This document shows, in pieces, positions 8,045-17,842 of a DNA stretch of 64,000 nucleotides. The notes beneath the pieces were generated by a model. The model searched no databases and was not told the origin of the DNA. It saw only the letters and a program-made list of their open reading frames with translations. The position numbers were made by a program, and so were the translations under genes. Source of the stretch: Pseudobacter sp051955275. GTDB lineage: Bacteria > Bacteroidota > Bacteroidia > Chitinophagales > Chitinophagaceae. The DNA is taken from the NCBI RefSeq assembly GCF_051955275.1, contig NZ_JBQCGW010000273.1, positions 16,060 to 80,059 on the forward strand, in the 5' to 3' direction. Every line of letters starts with the position of its first letter. The stretch's first letter is position 1.

Positions 8045-11000
8045 TTATCCTTCCGCGATCTTTCTGAATTTCAGTGTAACAGTGGTCCCGGAATCTTCAG
8101 TACTGCGTACGTTCAATGTACCGTCAACAAGGCGGAGCAGGTCTTTGATGATAACATACCCAAACTGGTACCTGGAAGTTTCTCCTACTGTATAACCAGC
8201 CACAAAGGTTTCCATGCTGTTCAGTTTCTTCAACAGATCCGGGTTTATTCCGGGACCAGTATCGGTCACTGTTATGATCACTTCCTCATCTGTGCTTTCT
8301 CCCCGGATGCCTACAGCTCCGGCCGGCGTATATTTCATGGCATTCATGGAAAGATTGTAGATGATAACGCCCATGGCCTGCGCGTTTTGTACCATCTCTA
8401 TATGGGCAGGAACATCAATTTCAAAGTTCAATCCTTTTTCCCTGGCGAGGGTGGCGGGAATTTCAACCGTTTCAGCAACCAGTTTACTGAGGTTGAACTT
8501 TTCCGTTTCCATTTTTACCGACTGGTGGTGGAATTTTATCCAGTTCAGGATATTCACCGAAAGCGATTCCAGTTCCTTCGCAACGTTGACGATAAACGAA
8601 GCTGTATGATAACCTGCATCCGAATCCTGGAAAGCATCCTTCAGCCTGTTACCCATATATCCCATGAATTTCAGGGGGCTGATCATATCATGACTGATGA
8701 TGCCGATCAACCTCGCTTTGATATTATTGTCTTCTTCCAGCCTCAACTGCTGGGCCTGTAATTGTTTCAGCTGGTCTTCGAGCTGCCTGCTTTGTGATTC
8801 GATGTTTTGGGTTTGAAGGGCCACCAGTTCCTGCAATTCTTCTTTCCTGCGGGCAATGGTAGCAGTGCGCCATTTCACCACTCCTGTCAGGAGGGCTATC
8901 AGTCCCATGAAGCAGAACAGATAGAACCACCAGGTCTGGAACCAGGGTTTGCTGATATGGAATCTGACAGTGCTGATACCGAAATCATCAGGCTTATATC
9001 CGTTCCTTACGCGCAGGTGCAGGGTATAATCACCTGGTTGCAGCCTGCCGAACTGGATGATATTGTTTTGTATGAGATCCTGTGTTTCCCATGTACTGGA
9101 ATAAGGTTCCAGTTTATAGGAAAAATAAATGTTTTCCGGATTGCCAAAGTAAGGCAGGGTGAGTTTAAAGCGCAGGTTCCGCGCATCGTATGGTATATGC
9201 TGCAGGTTGCTGTCGCTTACCAGATACAACATAGTATCTATCAGTACTTCGTCTATAAAGATCTGACCACCAGGTGGTGGGGTATGAGGCTGTAATGGAT
9301 CAAATACCGCTATTCCATTCATCGTGGGAAATGAAAACCGGTTATTGGAAAGCCTGATGGCGCAGGGCTGGCAGCCTCCGTTGAATTCTGTGTTGTAGAT
9401 GCCGTCTTCCTTTCCGAAATACTGGTAGTAGATTTCGGGCAGGTCATTTTCAAAAGCTGCCAGGAGGCTTTGCATGCTTGTTTTGAACAACCCGTGGTTG
9501 GTACTGATCCAGCAATATCCCTGCTCGTCTGTCATAAAGCAATGCGCGTAAGACAGGTACTGGTTCTTATCCGTGGGCATCTTTTTTACAATGCCGTTCT
9601 TGTAAATATAAAGTCCCTGTCCATAAGTGCCAATGAACAGGTAGTCCCCGTATTTCAGCAGGCCGCGTGTTTTGGTGGTGAGGCCCGGAATATGGACCGT
9701 ATCCAGTTTCTGCGGTCTGTTCACATCGAAGAGCACCAGTTTTTCCCCTGCAATGGCCAGTACGCCCGGTGCGTATTCAACGGCGGCATCCGGTGCGAGA
9801 AATCCTTTCAGGTCTTTGGGATTGTCCGGGATCCGGAAGAGCTGTTTGTAAGTGTTGTTGGTGATATCTGCAATGAACAGTTCGCTGATCATGTACAGGC
9901 GGCCGTTCATTTCCACAAATACCATTTTGTTGACTTCTGTACGGGTAGGGATCTTAACAGTGTGGCCATCGCGGTACCAATGTACGATGGTATCTATATT
10001 GTGGTACCAGCAATCTCCATTGCTGTCTTTATAGATATTCCTGGAGCGGAACTTTAATGGGGGGGCTTCTTTAACGAGCGAGCCCTGCGTGGTAAAGTAA
10101 AGCCCGGATGAAGTGATAACAGTTCCGGGTACGGCTTCCGCCTGACCATATTCCTCTTTACCCGCTTCGATATCAGGCTCTGCCCGTACCGGCTGTAGGA
10201 ACGGTGCTTCTACAATGTATAATCCATTTGTTTCACTGCCTAAAAAGAGCCGGTTCTGTTCTTCCCAGATCTGTACGGCAATGATATGACTGTTTTCAGG
10301 ACAGCAATCCCGGCAAACCAGTTGAAGATGCAGGCTGTCGTTCTTTCCGTTCAGTTTGTAGATATTGGGATAGTCGATGATCACTGGTGCATCCATGCCT
10401 GGTTCCCATATTAGCCGGGGCATTTTTTGTTTCCAGCTATTATTGGGAGGCAGGCCGTAAACACGCACCGGCATTGCTTTCCCCGTGCTGTGGTTATACC
10501 AGGCCATATGCAGCGCTGATTTTACGAAATACGTTTCTTTATTCAGCCTGAAGAGTGCCTGATAGCCTGGAAATTCAAGCAACCTTTTTTGTGCTGCCTG
10601 GTAATGATAGATATTCCCGAAATGGTGGAATGAAAAACTGCTGCTGTCGCCTTTCTCATCATCAAATAATACCAGCGGCGGAAGAAAGCCGGAACTTGAC
10701 AGGTGGCGTAATCTTTCTGCTACTTCGGCTGCCGGCCTTAAAGTGTATTCTCCGCCCCGGGAGCTATAGGGTGAAAGAAAGAATGTGTCCTTAAAAAGGA
10801 ATTCAGGATGGTTTTCATTGATCCTGCTCACCAGGAAGTATTCATCAGCAAAATAAATGGCGCCTTCCCTGTTGCGGGTCAGCGCGGCGGTTCTGCGATT
10901 GGTGAGGTCATCTTTGTTATTCCTGAAGCTGGTGAAATATTTACCATCGAAGCGTACAAGCCCTGCCTGGCTGCCAATCCAGAGGAAGCCGTTCTTTTTA

Positions 11001-11152
11001 TCGAGCTGCAGCCCTTTGATGCCATTGGCCGGCAAGCCGTTCTCATTGGTAAAATGCCGGATGATATGTTTTTGCCGGGCATGAACGGAAACGGCCTGTA
11101 ACAGCCACAGGATAGTGGCCAGGATTTTCAGGGGTGTATTCGTTGCGTTCAT
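8045..11152 (-). CDS. Beta-propeller sensor histidine kinase (two-component regulator propeller type)
   Basis: A membrane sensor of about 1035 residues. After a signal peptide come two-component-regulator propeller repeats (NENGLPANGIKGLQLDKKNG, FLWIGSQAGLVRFDG, CWISTNHGLFK), a Y_Y_Y Ig-like domain (FSYKLEPYSSTWE, GDYTLHLRVRNGY), one membrane helix near residue 745 (WWFYLFCFMGLIALLTGVV), a coiled linker, a HisKA-type box with the phospho-accepting histidine near 820 (GIISHDMISPLK) and a HATPase domain (NAMKYTP, VTDTGPGINPDLL). The propeller faces the periplasm and senses an unknown ligand. Two in-frame ATGs exist, 11158 and 11152; I prefer 11152 because the -7 box at 11159-11166 touches the first one. 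A paralogue lies at 28840-31932. Confidence 0.88.
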   Translation of the reverse strand: MNATNTPLKILATILWLLQAVSVHARQKHIIRHFTNENGLPANGIKGLQLDKKNGFLWIGSQAGLVRFDGKYFTSFRNNKDDLTNRRTAALTRNREGAIYFADEYFLVSRINENHPEFLFKDTFFLSPYSSRGGEYTLRPAAEVAERLRHLSSSGFLPPLVLFDDEKGDSSSFSFHHFGNIYHYQAAQKRLLEFPGYQALFRLNKETYFVKSALHMAWYNHSTGKAMPVRVYGLPPNNSWKQKMPRLIWEPGMDAPVIIDYPNIYKLNGKNDSLHLQLVCRDCCPENSHIIAVQIWEEQNRLFLGSETNGLYIVEAPFLQPVRAEPDIEAGKEEYGQAEAVPGTVITSSGLYFTTQGSLVKEAPPLKFRSRNIYKDSNGDCWYHNIDTIVHWYRDGHTVKIPTRTEVNKMVFVEMNGRLYMISELFIADITNNTYKQLFRIPDNPKDLKGFLAPDAAVEYAPGVLAIAGEKLVLFDVNRPQKLDTVHIPGLTTKTRGLLKYGDYLFIGTYGQGLYIYKNGIVKKMPTDKNQYLSYAHCFMTDEQGYCWISTNHGLFKTSMQSLLAAFENDLPEIYYQYFGKEDGIYNTEFNGGCQPCAIRLSNNRFSFPTMNGIAVFDPLQPHTPPPGGQIFIDEVLIDTMLYLVSDSNLQHIPYDARNLRFKLTLPYFGNPENIYFSYKLEPYSSTWETQDLIQNNIIQFGRLQPGDYTLHLRVRNGYKPDDFGISTVRFHISKPWFQTWWFYLFCFMGLIALLTGVVKWRTATIARRKEELQELVALQTQNIESQSRQLEDQLKQLQAQQLRLEEDNNIKARLIGIISHDMISPLKFMGYMGNRLKDAFQDSDAGYHTASFIVNVAKELESLSVNILNWIKFHHQSVKMETEKFNLSKLVAETVEIPATLAREKGLNFEIDVPAHIEMVQNAQAMGVIIYNLSMNAMKYTPAGAVGIRGESTDEEVIITVTDTGPGINPDLLKKLNSMETFVAGYTVGETSRYQFGYVIIKDLLRLVDGTLNVRSTEDSGTTVTLKFRKIAEG

Positions 11153-11158
11153 GGGCAT

Positions 11159-11166
11159 CGAATATA
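11159..11166 (-). promoter_or_regulatory. Putative -7 box (TATATTCG) of the propeller kinase gene
   Basis: Read on the minus strand the sequence is TATATTCG, one mismatch from TAnnTTTG. It directly abuts the first ATG (11158), which would put the transcript start close to the second ATG (11152). Confidence 0.35.
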
Positions 11167-11207
11167 GTAAGAAGCGGGTAGTTGAAATGAAATAGTGTCA
11201 ATAAAAA

Positions 11208-11235
11208 AACTCCGGTCAGGGATATGACCGGAGTT
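11208..11235 (-). terminator. Terminator of the T9SS three-repeat adhesin gene
   Basis: AACTCCGGTCA (11208-11218) and TGACCGGAGTT (11225-11235) form an 11-bp perfect stem with a 6-nt loop. On the minus strand it is followed by a run of seven T, and it lies 42 bp past the stop of the gene ending at 11278. It separates the adhesin from the kinase gene. Confidence 0.88.
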
Positions 11236-11277
11236 GTGATTGTTTTTTCAGCTGCTTTGCAGCAGGAGCTGCATCGT

Positions 11278-14200
11278 TTAGGGCCTGATGATGGAGAAAC
11301 TTTTTCTTTCTGCTCCATTGATCACCTGCAGTACATAAGTTGCTTTCGGTAAAGTCTGCATGCTTACAAAACGGGTGGATCCGTTTCCGCTGATCACCGG
11401 GTTCATGCGCTGCCCCCAGATATTGTAAACCTGGATGCTGGCGCGCTCATAACCGGCAGGCAGTGTTACCTGAACGCGGTTGTCTGTGATCTTCGGATAT
11501 ACGTTGATGGTTTCGCTGGCACACCTGTTCTTTACGAAAATGATATTGCTGTGTTTGAATCTGGCATCGGTATCAACCAGCTTCAGGCGGTAATAATTGG
11601 AGGATGCTTCAGGTGAAATATCGGTCCAGTTAAAATCTGATGCGCCGGAGTAAGCCACTGTAGCCATTTTGGTGAAAGTTTGAGCATCTGTGCTTTTCTC
11701 GATTTCAAAATGGCTGAAGTTGACGGCTTCGCTTACTTTCCAGTTGAGGCGGATATTGCAATCCACCTGTTTGCCGGTGAAACTTTCCAGGGTGATGGGC
11801 AGGGTGGATGCATTGGTGATCACAATCTCATCGCTGATAGTGCAGCCGTCGGGGAAGCTTACATCCACGGAGTAGGTACCGGGGCCTGTGATCTCCAGTG
11901 TATCTGCGGTGCTGTTATCGTTCCAGGTGAACTGGGAACCGGGAGCGCCAAAGAAGCCAGTGGTGTAAAGTGTAACAGGATAATCTGCAGGGTTAACTGC
12001 CCTGTCTGCTCCCAGGCCTAAGATAGGCGATGCCCCGTCATAAGGCGCGATGTTCCAGTTGGTATTGTTACCCAGGTCTGTGCTATGCTTTTGCGCGGAG
12101 AAAGGGGCAGCGGTTCCGGCCGCAGTGATCCTTCTCATTCTGATGTAATCAAAGCTTACGGGGTCCCCATTCTTGGTGATGGTGGCATTGACGGTAGTGC
12201 TTGAACTTACGATCTCGGTGGCACGGCAGGGAGTGCCACTGCCATACCAGGCATCGTTCACTGTATTGTTGCTGCCTGCAAGCAGCGTATAAGTATTGCC
12301 GGGGAAGAAGATCAGGGTGTCCATCACGTTGCCGCTGCCGGTGATGGTGCCGCTGCCTTTGAACTCAACCCGGTCGATGGTATTGTTGCTTCCGGTGATA
12401 CCAACAGTAGCGGTAGTAGAGGCATTGGTAAAAGTAAGCCTGTTGATCACAGTGTTGTTCATGGCCACAGTAGTGGAAGTTAAACCGGTTATCAATACAG
12501 TATCGTATTGCATGCCTTCAGCCTTGAAGTCGCCGGTGGTAATGCTGGAGTTGGCGGCATTCAGGGTGTGGTTGGCGGCAGCTCCCTGGAAGCGCCAGCC
12601 GAAGGGGCAGGTAACAGTGGAGTTGCTGATATCGATGGCAAACACATTGTTGATGGCCACTGAATTATCGATCTGCAATATATCAAGCCTGATCCCTGAA
12701 GCATTGAATGCTCCGTTGTAGAAGGATATATTGGTTTGGGCATTGCTGAAATCGTTCAGCACGGTAAGGCTGCTGCCTGTTTTATCGATCGCTATATCGA
12801 AGTTGCCCAAAACATTGCCTGTGAGGAAGGCGGGAGCAGGGCCTTTGAATAATACTGCCGCATCAAAAGTAGCAGCAGGATTGAGCACCAGATTATCACC
12901 CCAGATCTCCATATTCCAGGTGGCTGTCTTGTTCCAGATGGGGGCATTGGTGGCCGCAGCCCAGTTTACGTTTCTCGCATAGGCATTACCGGTACTGATG
13001 GTGACTGTTTTACTGGAGGGGGTAAATCCGCTGCCTGCATCAAAGTATACATCATCGTATACGGTAGGCACACAGGCTCCGGGCGTTCCGCCGCTGGTAA
13101 GGCTCCAGTGGTTGGGATCGTTCCAGTCTCCTGCGCCGCCAACCCAGTAACGGGGGCTTGCCGCCGCGGCATTGATGGTCCAGCCCGTGTTGCCGCCTGC
13201 ATCGGCGCCGTTGACAACATAGGGTACACCAGGGCCGGTCACACGCAGGTTCTGCAGGTATACATTATCGATATGAACTTCGGTAGTGCTCTGGAGGGCC
13301 AGTGTGGGTGTGCCGCCGCCGCCGCCTCTCAATTCGCTGAGCCCGCTGCAGGGAGTTGCTTCTGCTTTGATGTATTTGAGAATGTTATTGGTTCCTGAGA
13401 AGATATAATTTCTTGAACCGGCCAGTATCAGGGAGTCGATAGTGTTACTGGTGCTATTTCCGATGGTACCCGATCCTTTATATTCCAGGCGGCGGATGGT
13501 GTTGTTGTTCAGGATCCTGCCGAGGCTGGTAGGGGAGGTGGAGGTGAAGGTCAGTTGTCCGAAACTGGTATTGGAGATATCGAAATCAGTAGCGCTTTCA
13601 CGTCTGATCTCGGAGAGCTCCACCCAGGGATAGGTACCAGACGGCGCGTTGGTAGCGAACCTGGCATGGGAAGTAATGCGCGATCCGGTGGCAGTCATGG
13701 ATTTATTGGCTCCAAAATACACCCACCTTAAGTTGGCCGTGATGGTTGCATTGGTAATATCCAGGGCTCTGGCAGCCGAGTTGTTACTGGCGAAGATCCA
13801 GAATGTAACGGTACGTCCGGACATATTCAATCCTCCGCTTCCGAAGTTGATACTGGAATTGCTGCCTGTGTTGATCCAGTCATCCAGTAATGTGAGAGAG
13901 CCGCTGCCGTCTTTGTAAACTGAAATGGAAAAATTACTTGTTCCCCCTGCCGCACCATTGGTGGTGAGCGTAGCGGCATCGGGGCCATAGAACTCAAACC
14001 CTGCAATATAACTTACAGTGGGCTGCAGCACTGCGGAACCATATATTCTGAATGTACCGCCGGCTTCATTGAAAGTGGTGGCACCAACGCCGGAAGCCCA
14101 GGTGATATTTTTACAGAATGAACTGCTGCTGGTAGTTACTGTCTGGCCTGCGAGACCACTGGCTGCATCGAACACCACGTTGTCGTTCTTGAAGGGAACA

Positions 14201-15585
14201 CAGGCGCCGCCCGTGCCGCCGCTGCTGAGGCTCCAGTGGGCTTTATTATTCCAGTCTCCTGCACCGCCTACCCAATAGAGCGTAGTGCCCGTGCCTGATG
14301 GCTCTGTGATGGTAAAGCCTGAATTGCCCGTTCCATCGATACCATTCACTGCAATAGGAGTAACAGGGCCGGTGGCGATCACATTGGTAAGGACCACATT
14401 GCTGATATCCACGATAGCGCCGGAAGCAAAATTAACGGTGCCGGTAGCCGCATCACCATAAATTTCCGTATAGGCATCACAGGGAGCGCCGGACAGGTAG
14501 AGATATTTATTGATATTGAATGTGCCTCTGAATGTGGTGGTGCGATTGGGAGCCAGGATAACACTGTCCACCGTATTCACGTAATTGTTGCTCACCTGGA
14601 AACTGTTGAGTGCAGTGATCTTCCGGATCACATTGTTGGTGCCATCTATGGATGCTGCCAGTGTGAAAAGAACGGAACCGATGGTGTTGTTGGCGCCTAT
14701 TGAACCCTGCCCGTTGAATACAAGTGTATCAACAGTGTTATTATTCCCGATATCCATGAATGCTCCTCCCGCTCCTGAAAAGGTAAGGGACTTGAATGTG
14801 GAGTTGGAGACAATGATGGTATTGGGGCCGGAGCCGTTGTTTGCCGTTACCCTGTTATACACGCCACCATCATTTACAAAAGTATAAGCCGTCAGCGTTG
14901 AACCGGTTGCATTGACGGTTTTGTTGAGATTGGTAAACCGGTACGCAAGACGCGCGCTCATAGTGGCATTGGTCATTTCAAGTACACGCAGATTGGTGTT
15001 TTCACTGCTGAACTGGAGGATATTCACCGTTTTCCCGGATACGTCAAATGTACCTGCCGTGAGATAGACCCAGTTGGTGCCGGAAGAATTGGTGTTTGCC
15101 GTAACAACCAGGTCATCCGTCAGGGTAAGACTGCTGCCTGGCTTATCGACCTCCAGACCAAACTCACCCAAAACATTTCCATTGGTGGTGAGGGTGGCTG
15201 GCGTTGCTCCCTGAAACCTGAAGAGCACATTGTAGGTGGTAACAGGCGAAAGCACCAGATTTCCGCTGACCGATACCGTGAATGTTGCGTTGCTGGTAAT
15301 GATGCGCGGGTTATTGGGAACACCGGCCCAGGTCATATTATTACAAAAGGAATTTGCATTGACCGTTACGGTATTGGTGGCAGTAGTGGTGCCAAACCCG
15401 CTGTTTGAATCGAAGAACACGTTGTCGGAAGAAGAAGGTACGATACTGGGGATGGAACCTGCACTGCTGCCGAGGCGCCAGTGGTTCAGATCGCTCCAGT
15501 TACCAGCTCCGCCTACCCAATAATAATCTGCTGCATGGAGTTGTTGCACAAACAATACTCCAAGAAGAAGTAAAATTTTTTTCAT
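11278..15585 (-). CDS. T9SS-exported surface protein with three WVGGAG modules
   Basis: 1435 residues. The signal peptide ends LFVQQLHAA. Three modules of roughly 375-415 residues each begin with the same signature: YYWVGGAGNWSDLNHW (residue 21), LYWVGGAGDWNNKAHW (about 436) and RYWVGGAGDWNDPNHW (about 812). Each continues with DNVFFD-like, C/W-containing and N/T-rich beta-helix sequence (NNTIDSLIL, NNTVNDAWYG). An Ig-like segment (ITLESFTGKQVDCNIRLNWK) leads to a type A sorting domain (NVYPKITDNRVQVTLPAG ... YVLQVINGAERKSFSIIRP), the tail that directs proteins through T9SS to the cell surface. Such proteins usually act in adhesion or gliding; no enzyme domain is seen. It has its own terminator and lies upstream of the propeller kinase/regulator genes. 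Confidence 0.88.
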   Translation of the reverse strand: MKKILLLLGVLFVQQLHAADYYWVGGAGNWSDLNHWRLGSSAGSIPSIVPSSSDNVFFDSNSGFGTTTATNTVTVNANSFCNNMTWAGVPNNPRIITSNATFTVSVSGNLVLSPVTTYNVLFRFQGATPATLTTNGNVLGEFGLEVDKPGSSLTLTDDLVVTANTNSSGTNWVYLTAGTFDVSGKTVNILQFSSENTNLRVLEMTNATMSARLAYRFTNLNKTVNATGSTLTAYTFVNDGGVYNRVTANNGSGPNTIIVSNSTFKSLTFSGAGGAFMDIGNNNTVDTLVFNGQGSIGANNTIGSVLFTLAASIDGTNNVIRKITALNSFQVSNNYVNTVDSVILAPNRTTTFRGTFNINKYLYLSGAPCDAYTEIYGDAATGTVNFASGAIVDISNVVLTNVIATGPVTPIAVNGIDGTGNSGFTITEPSGTGTTLYWVGGAGDWNNKAHWSLSSGGTGGACVPFKNDNVVFDAASGLAGQTVTTSSSSFCKNITWASGVGATTFNEAGGTFRIYGSAVLQPTVSYIAGFEFYGPDAATLTTNGAAGGTSNFSISVYKDGSGSLTLLDDWINTGSNSSINFGSGGLNMSGRTVTFWIFASNNSAARALDITNATITANLRWVYFGANKSMTATGSRITSHARFATNAPSGTYPWVELSEIRRESATDFDISNTSFGQLTFTSTSPTSLGRILNNNTIRRLEYKGSGTIGNSTSNTIDSLILAGSRNYIFSGTNNILKYIKAEATPCSGLSELRGGGGGTPTLALQSTTEVHIDNVYLQNLRVTGPGVPYVVNGADAGGNTGWTINAAAASPRYWVGGAGDWNDPNHWSLTSGGTPGACVPTVYDDVYFDAGSGFTPSSKTVTISTGNAYARNVNWAAATNAPIWNKTATWNMEIWGDNLVLNPAATFDAAVLFKGPAPAFLTGNVLGNFDIAIDKTGSSLTVLNDFSNAQTNISFYNGAFNASGIRLDILQIDNSVAINNVFAIDISNSTVTCPFGWRFQGAAANHTLNAANSSITTGDFKAEGMQYDTVLITGLTSTTVAMNNTVINRLTFTNASTTATVGITGSNNTIDRVEFKGSGTITGSGNVMDTLIFFPGNTYTLLAGSNNTVNDAWYGSGTPCRATEIVSSSTTVNATITKNGDPVSFDYIRMRRITAAGTAAPFSAQKHSTDLGNNTNWNIAPYDGASPILGLGADRAVNPADYPVTLYTTGFFGAPGSQFTWNDNSTADTLEITGPGTYSVDVSFPDGCTISDEIVITNASTLPITLESFTGKQVDCNIRLNWKVSEAVNFSHFEIEKSTDAQTFTKMATVAYSGASDFNWTDISPEASSNYYRLKLVDTDARFKHSNIIFVKNRCASETINVYPKITDNRVQVTLPAGYERASIQVYNIWGQRMNPVISGNGSTRFVSMQTLPKATYVLQVINGAERKSFSIIRP

Positions 15586-15697
15586 GGGATCTTGATGAAA
15601 TGGTTAAGACAATTGAATAGAAGTAATGAATAATGTGAAGGTAGAACCGCTAAAAAATGTGGGTTGTACAGTAAATTGAAAAGGGCTGTACGATTTG

Positions 15698-15719
15698 TAC
15701 TACAGGTATCCCGCCTGTA
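15698..15719 (+). promoter_or_regulatory. Candidate regulator site: TACTACAGGTAT plus inverted TACAGG/CCTGTA
   Basis: The 195-bp gap between the divergent T9SS adhesin and ECF sigma genes contains TACTACAGGTAT (15698-15709), overlapping an inverted repeat TACAGG (15701-15706)/CCTGTA (15714-15719). The same 12-mer occurs upstream of the second response regulator (35426-35437, opposite strand). Its position suggests a LuxR-type operator, but the binding protein is not known. Confidence 0.4.
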
Positions 15720-15780
15720 TCTGAAATTTCCATTTCCCAAATTTATTCTAATTTACACATGCAATCATTAATGTTATATA

Positions 15781-16380
15781 TTGGTTTACAGTAATTTACA
15801 ACAAGGCGAAGATGAAAAGCACCTGCTGGAACAAATTGCCGGTGGCGATGAGAGGGCATTTTCCATTATCATGAACCGCTATGCCAACCGTATTTACTCA
15901 TACCTTATTTACTGGTTGAAACAGCCTGAACTGGCTGAGGAGATCCTCCAGGACATATTTACCAGCCTTTGGAAGTACAGGGATAACATCACAGGGATCG
16001 ATAATTTCCCCGGATACATCTTCGTGATCACAAGGAACAGGGCCAAAGCCGCATTAAAGCAGCAAATGCTCGGTAGCCAGCCAATAAATCCTGACCATCT
16101 CTATAAACTTACCTATGGTCAAACCGGTCAGCAGGAGCTGGAATCCAAAGAACTGATGGAGATCCTGCAACGGGGTATCGATCAATTGCCGGCACGTAGG
16201 AAGGAGGTGTTCTTTCTCAGCAGGAAAGAAGACCTTACCTACGAAGAGATCGCCCAACGCCTGGGCATCAGCCGCAGTGCGGTACGGCAACATATTGTGG
16301 AAGCGCTGGTGTTTTTAAGGCACTATCTGAAAAAAAATGCCGGTATCATTATTTCCATCCTGGCCGGATTTGTACGGTAA
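15781..16380 (+). CDS. ECF-type RNA polymerase sigma factor
   Basis: About 199 residues. Region 2 is IMNRYANRIYSYLIYWLKQP and EEILQDIFTSLWKYRD; region 4 is LPARRKEVFFLSRKEDLTYE and EIAQRLGISRSAVRQHIVEA. The frame has no ATG before region 2: an in-frame stop lies at 15769-15771 and the first ATG is inside region 2.1, so translation probably starts at the TTG at 15781. The C-terminus has a short hydrophobic tail (GIIISILAGF), common in the FecI-like sigmas of Bacteroidota. It is followed by a FecR anti-sigma gene and a SusC with an STN domain, the classic signal-transducing TonB system: the receptor senses substrate, FecR relays, and the sigma turns on the operon. Confidence 0.9.
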   Translation: MVYSNLQQGEDEKHLLEQIAGGDERAFSIIMNRYANRIYSYLIYWLKQPELAEEILQDIFTSLWKYRDNITGIDNFPGYIFVITRNRAKAALKQQMLGSQPINPDHLYKLTYGQTGQQELESKELMEILQRGIDQLPARRKEVFFLSRKEDLTYEEIAQRLGISRSAVRQHIVEALVFLRHYLKKNAGIIISILAGFVR

Positions 16381-16449
16381 AAAAATATTTTCTTTTTTTT
16401 CAGTCCGACCTGTCCTCTTTCCAAAAATCATACACTCTTATACCAATAC

Positions 16450-17631
16450 ATGCAAACGCAGACATTTGAATATTATATAGACAGGTATCTCCAGGGAAGT
16501 ATTACTTCTGAAGAATTGACCGTGTTCCGCAGTTTTTTGCAGGATCCTCAAAACGATGAAGTGCTGCAGCAGGCAATGAAAAACAGTTGGGAAGAATGGG
16601 GTGGGCATGACCTCAGCTTCCCCGATGTATTGGAAAACCTGGAGCAGAAACTGAAGGCGGAGCGCATGTCCCGGGAATTACCCTCCGTAAAACCTCTTCC
16701 TCTTTACCGCCGGTCATGGGTCCGTTATGCAGCCGCAGCCATTTTGATCGCCGGCATTTCAACCGCAATAATGCTGTCCGCTGACAGGCGTACAAAGTCA
16801 GCCCCCGGGGCTGGGGCGGGCATTGTTTCGTCAGGCATCCTTCCCGGCACCAACAAAGCGGTACTGACTGTTGACGATAAACAAATTGACCTTTCCTCTG
16901 ATAAAACGGGCATTGCCGTGGGAGCAACCATTGCCTATTCAGATGGCGAACAGCTGGCCGATGCAGGAAAAATGATAAAGCTGGCCACCCCCAATGGAGG
17001 CCAATACCAACTGACTTTACCCGATGGTACAAAAGCCTGGCTGAACGCAGCGTCCAGTATCAGTTTCCCTTCTGTTTTCAATAACGGGAAAAGACAGATC
17101 AGCGTTACAGGTGAGGTTTTCCTGGAAGTGGCGCAGGACAGGTCCAGCACATTTACCGTGGATATAGATGGTCAGTCAACAGTACAGGTGCTTGGCACCA
17201 GTTTCAATATCAATGCTTATGGTGATGAAGGAAATATTCAAACAACGCTGATCAATGGAAGTGTAAAAATAGTACCTGCTGTTACCAATGAGAAGACCGC
17301 AACTACAACGGCAGTTATCCTGAAGCCAGGTCAGCAGGCTATTCAATCCATAAAGGCGGCAGAGCCGATAAAGATCATCAATACCCCTAACCCCGACCAG
17401 ATCCTCGCCTGGAAAAACGGAATATTCGAGTTCAATGGCGCTAATCTCAGACAGGTAATGAAGCAATTGGAAAGATGGTACAATATCCGGGTGGAATACA
17501 GTAACAATGTGCCGGATATCATTTTCAAAGGAGAGTTTTACAGGAATGTCAACCTCTCCGATATACTGGAAGTGTTGACGGAAATGGGAGTGAAATTCCG
17601 GATGGAAGGAAAAACACTCAAGGTACTCTGA
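16450..17631 (+). CDS. FecR family anti-sigma factor
   Basis: 393 residues. A cytoplasmic N-terminal region (EYYIDRYLQGSITSEELTVF) of about 85 residues is followed by one membrane helix at about 92-112 (YAAAAILIAGISTAIML), a periplasmic FecR domain (TPNGGQYQLTLPDGTKAWLN, RQISVTGEVFLEVAQD, VQVLGTSFNINAYGDE) and a C-terminal DUF4974 domain (FEFNGANLRQVMKQLERWYN, VLTEMGVKFRMEGKTLKVL). It should hold the ECF sigma at 15781 until signalled by the STN domain of the SusC at 17843. It starts 69 bp after the sigma gene. A hairpin separates it from the SusC gene. Confidence 0.92.
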   Translation: MQTQTFEYYIDRYLQGSITSEELTVFRSFLQDPQNDEVLQQAMKNSWEEWGGHDLSFPDVLENLEQKLKAERMSRELPSVKPLPLYRRSWVRYAAAAILIAGISTAIMLSADRRTKSAPGAGAGIVSSGILPGTNKAVLTVDDKQIDLSSDKTGIAVGATIAYSDGEQLADAGKMIKLATPNGGQYQLTLPDGTKAWLNAASSISFPSVFNNGKRQISVTGEVFLEVAQDRSSTFTVDIDGQSTVQVLGTSFNINAYGDEGNIQTTLINGSVKIVPAVTNEKTATTTAVILKPGQQAIQSIKAAEPIKIINTPNPDQILAWKNGIFEFNGANLRQVMKQLERWYNIRVEYSNNVPDIIFKGEFYRNVNLSDILEVLTEMGVKFRMEGKTLKVL

Positions 17632-17745
17632 TCACCCTGCACGCCATTAGTGGAACAAACAATTTTACAGCTCAACAAGCTCATCATAGAACCAACAATC
17701 TAAAAATTAAGATGCATTAAACGTTCACCGCTCTCCAAATAAAAA

Positions 17746-17771
17746 CCGGAAGAGGTCTGAAGCTCTTCCGG
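17746..17771 (+). terminator. Hairpin between fecR-type and susC-type genes (terminator or attenuator)
   Basis: CCGGAAGAG (17746-17754) pairs perfectly with CTCTTCCGG (17763-17771) around an 8-nt loop. Only a weak T stretch follows (AATACGTTTGG). It may end most sigma/FecR transcripts or limit read-through, so that the SusCD operon depends on its own ECF promoter. Confidence 0.55.
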
Positions 17772-17842
17772 AATACGTTTGGATTACCAAAAACTGATAG
17801 GTCTCTTCCAAGACTGCTTTCTTCACCCAAACATTGCAATTT

